A stretch of DNA of 7,252 bases from an uncultured bacterium (GTDB taxonomy: Bacteria > Patescibacteriota > Minisyncoccia > Phycocordibacterales > GWA1-40-21): the NCBI GenBank assembly GCA_903868205.1, contig CAIPUJ010000074.1, forward strand, positions 1-7,252, in the 5' to 3' direction. The position numbers and the translations under genes are program-made. Below the pieces are notes generated by a model. That model did no database searches. It saw only the letters and a program-made list of their open reading frames with translations, and was not told the origin of the DNA. This document shows, piece by piece, positions 3,563 to 7,252 of the stretch; positions within the stretch are counted from its first letter, which is position 1, and each line of letters starts with the position of its first letter.

Positions 3563-5084
3563 CGTATTCTATAACTCTAGATTCTCTTATTATTGTAACC
3601 TTTATTTCTCCTGGGTATTTTAGTTCTCCTTCTATTTTATCCGCTACGTCCCTTGCGAGTTTCTTAGCTTCAATATCTGAAATCTTTTCTGGTGTAACAA
3701 ATATTCTTATTTCTCTACCAGCTTGAAGTGCATATGATTTCTCAACTCCATCAAAAGAATTCGCAAGAGCTTCGAGTTCACCAAGTCTCTTCAAATAGTT
3801 TTCAATACTATCACTTCTTGCTCCTGGTCTTCCTCCTGAAATAGTATCCGCTACTTGTACGATCACAGCTTCAAGATTTTCAACAGGATATTCTTCGTGG
3901 TGAGACTGCATCGCTTTGATGATATCCTCACTTACTCCAAATTTCTGTAAAATTCTTCTGCCGATTTCTACGTGTGTACCAGCAACTTCGTGGTCTAAAG
4001 CTTTACCTATATCGTGGAGTAGGGCACCGGCCTTTGCTACTTGTACATTTGCACCAACCTCTTCTGCAATCATTCCAGCCATGTGAGACATTTCTATTGA
4101 GTGTTGTAAAACATTCTGTCCGTAGCTAGTTCTGAAATGTAATCTTCCGAGTATTTGTACAACTCTAGGATCAAGATTTATGATTCCACATTCGTATACA
4201 GCTTGGTCTCCTTTATCTTTTATAATTTTATTTATATCTTGTTGAGCTTTCTCTACAATCTTTTCAATCTTTGCAGGTTGAATTCTTCCATCCAAAAGTA
4301 AATTCTCAAGAGCGACTCTCGCAACTTGTCTTCTTATAGGATCAAAAGAAGAGATTGTGATAACACCAGGGGTGTCGTCTACAATAACCTCAACTCCAGT
4401 AACTCTTTCAAAAGCCTTAATATTCTTACCTTCTTTTCCGATAATCTTTCCTTTCATTTCGTCGGAAGGAATACTAAGCATTGTAGACATAATATCTGGT
4501 GAAACAGAAGTAGAAAGTCTTTGTATAGAAGTAGTGAGAATTTCTTTTGCTCTGTGCTCAAGTCTTTCTGCGCCCATTTCTTCAAGCTTCTTCATTCTGC
4601 CTAAAATCGTTTCTTCATTTTTCTTTTCTACAGAAGAAAGCAAGCTATTCTTTGCATCTTCTTCTGACATTTTTGCGATTGACTGCAAATCAACGATCTT
4701 CTGAGATTCCATTTTTTCTGCTCTCTCGCGAATTTCTTTTATCTCAACAACTTTTTGTTTAAGATTTTCGACTTCTTTATCAATATCTGCTTGTCTATTA
4801 TCAAGAAGTCCTTCTTTTTTTATAAGACGATCTTCTGTTTGTTTAAACTTTTCTTCTTTTTCTTTTGCGTCTTGCTTTGCTTCTTTCAAAATATCAACAG
4901 ATTTTGTCTCTGCTTCTATAAGAACCTTCTTTGCTTTCTCTTCAGCCTCAAGCATCATCTGTCTGATCTCAAGTTCCATTGAGCCCTTTTTACCAAGTGA
5001 GATTATAAGTCTCAAGAAGTAACCGACAGCAATGCCAATAAGGCCTGCTAGGCCTGCGAGGATTATTGCGATTTTTAATGTCAT
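3555..5084 (-). CDS. rny: Ribonuclease Y, membrane-anchored endoribonuclease
   Basis: RNase Y begins mRNA decay by endonucleolytic cleavage at the membrane. The 509-residue length and domain order match the family: an N-terminal membrane segment at about residues 4-24, a long charged coiled coil at about 38-190, a KH RNA-binding domain with IIGKEGKNIKAFE at 214-226, and an HD metal-dependent domain. In the HD domain His328 in LQHSIEMSHM, the HD pair at 357-358 in LLHDIGKA, and Asp412 in VQVADTISGGRPGARSD are the expected metal-site residues. The protein ends ESRVIEYAR, a typical RNase Y tail, so it is complete. The ATG at 5084 has no clear ribosome binding site. It is probably transcribed alone from a promoter near 5167-5195 and ends in a foldback structure that overlaps the stop codon. 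Confidence 0.96.
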   Translation of the reverse strand: MTLKIAIILAGLAGLIGIAVGYFLRLIISLGKKGSMELEIRQMMLEAEEKAKKVLIEAETKSVDILKEAKQDAKEKEEKFKQTEDRLIKKEGLLDNRQADIDKEVENLKQKVVEIKEIRERAEKMESQKIVDLQSIAKMSEEDAKNSLLSSVEKKNEETILGRMKKLEEMGAERLEHRAKEILTTSIQRLSTSVSPDIMSTMLSIPSDEMKGKIIGKEGKNIKAFERVTGVEVIVDDTPGVITISSFDPIRRQVARVALENLLLDGRIQPAKIEKIVEKAQQDINKIIKDKGDQAVYECGIINLDPRVVQILGRLHFRTSYGQNVLQHSIEMSHMAGMIAEEVGANVQVAKAGALLHDIGKALDHEVAGTHVEIGRRILQKFGVSEDIIKAMQSHHEEYPVENLEAVIVQVADTISGGRPGARSDSIENYLKRLGELEALANSFDGVEKSYALQAGREIRIFVTPEKISDIEAKKLARDVADKIEGELKYPGEIKVTIIRESRVIEYAR

Positions 5085-5166
5085 GTACGTGAAAAAGATT
5101 CCGTCTTTTTAGATCTTTAGAACGAGTTCCATGTTTAGCTTATTTAGTTGTATTATTCTTCTTAAA

Positions 5167-5195
5167 AACATATAACGTGCCTTAAAATCTGCCAA
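5167..5195 (-). promoter_or_regulatory. Candidate rny promoter
   Basis: On the minus strand TTGGCA (5195-5190) and TATGTT (5172-5167) are 17 bases apart. The leader would be about 75 bases. Just before the ATG, 5095-5113 can form a weak AAAAAGA/TCTTTTT hairpin. The remaining AT-rich bases between 5196 and 5268 contain several TATAAT-like strings but nothing better. Confidence 0.4.
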
Positions 5196-5268
5196 TTCCA
5201 GAATCTTAAATTTAAAATTAGTAACATAATTATAATATAGTATTTAAAAAGATTTGTCTACTACTTGT

Positions 5269-5303
5269 AAAAAGGCACTCCTGCAGAGCGGGAATGCCTT
5301 TTT
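5269..5303 (-). terminator. Terminator of the Fic gene
   Basis: On the minus strand AAAAAGGCATTCC pairs with GGAGTGCCTTTTT (13 bp, one G-U) around a 9-base loop and ends in T5. It begins 13 bases after the stop codon of the Fic gene and stops its transcript ahead of rny. Confidence 0.8.
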
Positions 5304-5316
5304 ATCCAAGCTTTAA

Positions 5317-6375
5317 CTAAACAAAGTAGTTATTTATAGCAAAATTGAATTGCTCAGTAAACAACTTTTTTATAGGTAAAGCATTTTGTAGCTCGTAGAA
5401 TATAGTAATAGCTTTTCTATACTCCGTTTCATCTATGTTTCTTAGAGATAGGGGACAAACATCATGTGAAATTAAACAAGCGTTGGCTAAAATTCTTGAT
5501 GTCCTCTTGTTACCATCTTCAAATGGTTGTATATAGGCGAGCATCATAATAGAAACTATTGCTTTACTCCACGGGTCATTCATTTCGTTTATCTTTTCTA
5601 CTGTCTTTTCTAAAACCTCAGCAAGCTTAAATTTATTATCAATCGGTCTATAGTTTGTACCAGTAATCCCAACCCCTTTTGATCTAATTCCTTTACCTAC
5701 ATTTAATCCATCAATCAAAATAGAATGTAAATTTTCTATTTTTCTTAAAGAAATTTCTTTAAATTCATTTCTATTTTGAAATATATAATCCAAAGCCCTC
5801 TTGTGATTCAAAATCATGATAGCTTCGTCTTTTTTATGACCTTCAGCCTCTTTATGTTCTTTAATAAGTATCTCTGTATCTAATAGGGAATAGGTGTTAC
5901 CTTCTATTTTTGAAGATTTCCAAGAAAGTTCAATCGTTATTCTTTCTATTTCTTTTGCGATTAAGGTTTCTGATAGATTTGCAATTCTATTCCTATACAA
6001 AGAATTTAATCTCTCAAATTCTTTGACATCTTCATCAGAAAAGATGTTCTTTAATCTAGAAAAAATATCAAAATTAAAATATATAGGATCTTTTGATCTT
6101 TCATCTTGTTCTTTAGACAAATATTCAACAAAATTTATTGGAGCCAAGATCTCACTTTCTGAAGTTAACTCGTATTTCAAACTTCTACCAGAACCAATCT
6201 TTTTTAGGTATCCGTCAGCAATAAGAGAATTTATATCTCTAATAAGAGTGACTCTTTCTATAGATTCACCATTATTTTGTAAGTAAAGTAAAATTTCCTT
6301 GTTACCAACAATCTTTTTGTCAGCAACAAAGTCAATAATCTTTTGTTTTCTTGTATCTAATTGTATCATTTTCAT
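5317..6375 (-). CDS. Winged-helix Fic-domain protein with Gln in place of catalytic His
   Basis: The 352-residue protein joins an N-terminal winged helix-turn-helix (about residues 7-70, including TLIRDINSLIADGYLKKIG) to a Fic domain. Fic enzymes usually transfer AMP to target proteins. The inhibitory-helix motif (S/T)xxxE(G/N) is present as SSKIEG at 154-159, ahead of the domain as in class II Fic proteins. The active-site loop reads QPFEDGNKR at 283-291; the family pattern starts with His, the catalytic base, and here the codon is CAA for Gln (5527-5529). AMP transfer may therefore be lost or changed, while nucleotide binding could remain. The DNA-binding domain and the symmetric operator over the start codon point to autoregulation. 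The ATG codons at 6375 and 6369 are both possible starts; neither has a Shine-Dalgarno sequence. The gene has its own terminator and no obvious antitoxin partner. Confidence 0.88.
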   Translation of the reverse strand: MKMIQLDTRKQKIIDFVADKKIVGNKEILLYLQNNGESIERVTLIRDINSLIADGYLKKIGSGRSLKYELTSESEILAPINFVEYLSKEQDERSKDPIYFNFDIFSRLKNIFSDEDVKEFERLNSLYRNRIANLSETLIAKEIERITIELSWKSSKIEGNTYSLLDTEILIKEHKEAEGHKKDEAIMILNHKRALDYIFQNRNEFKEISLRKIENLHSILIDGLNVGKGIRSKGVGITGTNYRPIDNKFKLAEVLEKTVEKINEMNDPWSKAIVSIMMLAYIQPFEDGNKRTSRILANACLISHDVCPLSLRNIDETEYRKAITIFYELQNALPIKKLFTEQFNFAINNYFV

Positions 6376-6425
6376 GGACTAATTGTATCATAATGATACA
6401 ATTAAGCAAGCAAAATGATACAATT
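6359..6425. promoter_or_regulatory. Four-half-site symmetric operator at the Fic promoter
   Basis: The 11-base half site AATTGTATCAT occurs at 6359-6369 and 6381-6391, and its complement ATGATACAATT at 6393-6403 and 6415-6425. The middle pair is a perfect 23-bp palindrome centred on 6392. The outer pair is placed symmetrically, each 22 bases (two helical turns) from the inner one. A partial TTGTATC lies at 6351-6357. The left outer site is also codons 3-6 of the Fic gene (MIQL). A minus-strand -10-like TATGAT lies at the palindrome centre (6392-6387), so binding would block the promoter. The winged helix of the Fic protein is the natural candidate ligand. Confidence 0.75.
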
Positions 6426-6472
6426 AGCTTTTCTGCATTTTAATCAACTTTTTACATACAAAAATCTGAGAA

Positions 6473-6509
6473 TTCAAAACTAGCTATATAATATATAGCT
6501 AGTTTTGAA
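6473..6509. repeat. 37-bp perfect palindrome
   Basis: The left arm TTCAAAACTAGCTATATA (6473-6490) and its exact complement (6492-6509) surround a single A. It could extrude as a hairpin or serve as an operator. No T run follows, so it is not an obvious terminator. It lies in the divergent gap between the Fic gene and the plus-strand gene at 6757. Confidence 0.6.
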
Positions 6510-6516
6510 AAGATTA

Positions 6517-6545
6517 GTCTAAAATAGGTCTAATTATTGGTCTAA
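6517..6545. repeat. Three phased GTCTAA direct repeats
   Basis: GTCTAA occurs at 6517-6522, 6528-6533 and 6540-6545, with spacings of 11 and 12 bases, close to one helical turn. The flanking bases are AT-rich. The phasing suggests sites on one face of the helix, but the motif is short and chance is possible. Confidence 0.35.
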
Positions 6546-6554
6546 ATATACCTC

Positions 6555-6624
6555 TGTCATCCTCGTGAATACGGGGATCCAGCAGTGTTTAATCTCCTGG
6601 ATTCCCGCTTTCGCGGGAATGACA
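6555..6624. repeat. REPIN-like pair of inverted palindromic repeats
   Basis: Two 28-base units (6555-6582 and 6597-6624) are imperfect inverted copies starting and ending in TGTCAT and ATGACA. Each is itself a hairpin with an 8-bp stem and a 4-base loop: ATCCTCGT/ACGGGGAT and ATTCCCGC/GCGGGAAT. The GC-rich hairpins stand out in this AT-rich DNA. The layout is that of REP doublets mobilised in other bacteria by RAYT-type transposases; none is seen here. A G10 run follows at 6631-6640. Confidence 0.6.
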
Positions 6625-6663
6625 AACGGAGGGGGGGGGGAACACAAACACACCTTTTCTAAG

Positions 6664-6700
6664 GCCTTGCTTGCAAGAGAGAGAGGGAGAGAGTAAAATA
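6664..6700 (+). promoter_or_regulatory. GA-tract promoter-like repeat (copy 2)
   Basis: This is a second copy of the block at 1876-1908, with GCCTTGCTTGCAAG, a GA-rich tract and TAAAATA. The tract is 17 bases here against 13 in copy 1, and has one A-to-G interruption. The TTGCTT to TAAAAT spacing becomes 21 bases, which is longer than optimal. It lies 56 bases before the ATG of the partial plus-strand gene. Confidence 0.5.
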
Positions 6701-6756
6701 GAAACAGTTGCAAAAAGGTATATATACCAATTTATAAATAACTAATTACAAAAAAT

Positions 6757-7252
6757 ATGGAAAAAATGGATGTTGGAGTGGAAGGGTTAGAAGAAAACTT
6801 AAAAATTTCTGAGGGTTCATTGTCACAAATTAAAAATATTATTGAAGAAACAATCGAAAAGACAAAATCAAGCAGAAACACCTGGCCAGTAAATAGTATA
6901 GTGGACCTTTTAGAAAAAACACTAAAAGATATTTCTGATTTAGAGGCGGTTCGTGACTTAAACAAAAAAGGAATCATAAAGGAAGTTTTTGAAACAAAGA
7001 AAGAGATAGCAGAAGAGATTCAAAAACTAAAAGATGCTGGAATAAATGTAAAACTTCCAAATATAAAAGAACTTCTGGCTTTTTTCTATGACAGAGAGAT
7101 AGAACCTGGCCATTATTTAGTTGACGATGGTGGTAGCGCTCAAATGGTTGACTACAAAAGAGACGAGGCTAAGAGTAAAGATGAATTTGTAAACCATTAC
7201 CATATCAAAAAAGGTGAAAATGGTTACGGAGATAATAATAAAATAAAAGCCA
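6757..7252 (+). CDS. Unrecognised charged protein, 3' end outside the window
   Basis: An open frame starts with ATG at 6757 and runs without a stop to the window edge, giving 165 codons. An in-frame TAA at 6739 rules out an upstream extension; a second ATG at 6766 is possible. The first 95 residues are rich in Glu and Lys with regular hydrophobic spacing (SIVDLLEKTLKDISDL, KEVFETKKEIAEEIQKL), suggesting helices or a coiled coil. Later segments include LPNIKELLAFFYDREIEPGHY and VDDGGSAQMVDYKRDEAK, which look like a folded domain. No signal peptide or membrane segment is seen. I do not recognise the family. It shares the GA-tract promoter repeat with the synthetase-tRNA operon. A minus-strand frame across the same start (6732-6977) looks like a shadow. 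Confidence 0.7.
   Translation, partial: MEKMDVGVEGLEENLKISEGSLSQIKNIIEETIEKTKSSRNTWPVNSIVDLLEKTLKDISDLEAVRDLNKKGIIKEVFETKKEIAEEIQKLKDAGINVKLPNIKELLAFFYDREIEPGHYLVDDGGSAQMVDYKRDEAKSKDEFVNHYHIKKGENGYGDNNKIKA

Noticed and set aside
4357..4982. Plus-strand frames opposite rny
   Set aside because: They are antisense shadows of a well-conserved RNase Y sequence.
6517..6545. CRISPR array
   Set aside because: The repeats are only six bases with 5-6 base gaps, and no cas genes are present.
6732..6977. Minus-strand 81-codon frame at the right end
   Set aside because: The plus-strand frame from 6757 is open to the window edge with normal protein composition; the minus frame is its hydrophobic antisense.

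Overview
The window is AT-rich bacterial DNA with short intergenic gaps, small proteins, hairpin terminators that often carry GAAA loops, and start codons mostly lacking a Shine-Dalgarno sequence. This style fits a reduced-genome lineage such as Patescibacteria (CPR). That placement is inferred from style, because no marker gene here fixes the taxonomy. Most genes lie on the minus strand. The plus strand holds one operon in the middle and one gene cut off by the right edge.

Layout from left to right: a GC-richer structured or repeat element (26-139); a small alpha/beta hydrolase (151-783, -); a two-helix membrane protein (861-1052, -); a foldback element between two terminators (1155-1304); an HU-family DNA-binding protein (1354-1626, -) with a promoter and a hairpin leader; then a divergent region with an insulating terminator and a plus-strand promoter. 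The plus-strand operon (1915-3323) follows. Next come a bidirectional terminator, a second foldback element that overlaps the rny stop codon, RNase Y (3555-5084, -), and an HTH-Fic protein (5317-6375, -) preceded by a symmetric four-half-site operator. The right end holds a long perfect palindrome, three phased GTCTAA repeats, a REPIN-like hairpin pair, a G10 tract, and the start of an unrecognised plus-strand gene (6757 onward).

The standout is the plus-strand operon. A stand-alone AlaRS-type class II aminoacyl-tRNA synthetase core, without editing or C-Ala domains, is followed 11 bases after its stop codon by two abnormal tRNA genes and one strong terminator. One tRNA is class II with an anticodon stem lengthened to about 8 bp. 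The other is class I with a UAU anticodon. Both replace G18 with A and T55 with G, so both lose the usual G18-Psi55 elbow pair, and both share a U1:A72, G2-G4:C69-C71 acceptor tip with A73. The GUGC T-loop resembles, from memory, the staphylococcal cell-wall tRNA-Gly species that are kept out of translation. The synthetase also seems to lack the Asp that holds the alanine amino group in AlaRS. I read this as a dedicated synthetase-tRNA system for a non-ribosomal or otherwise specialised use of aminoacyl-tRNA. The substrate and the acceptor reaction cannot be read from the sequence.

A promoter-like repeat, TTGCTTGCAAG followed by a GA dinucleotide tract and TAAAATA, lies upstream of both this operon and the unknown gene at the right edge. 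This hints that the two units share regulation.
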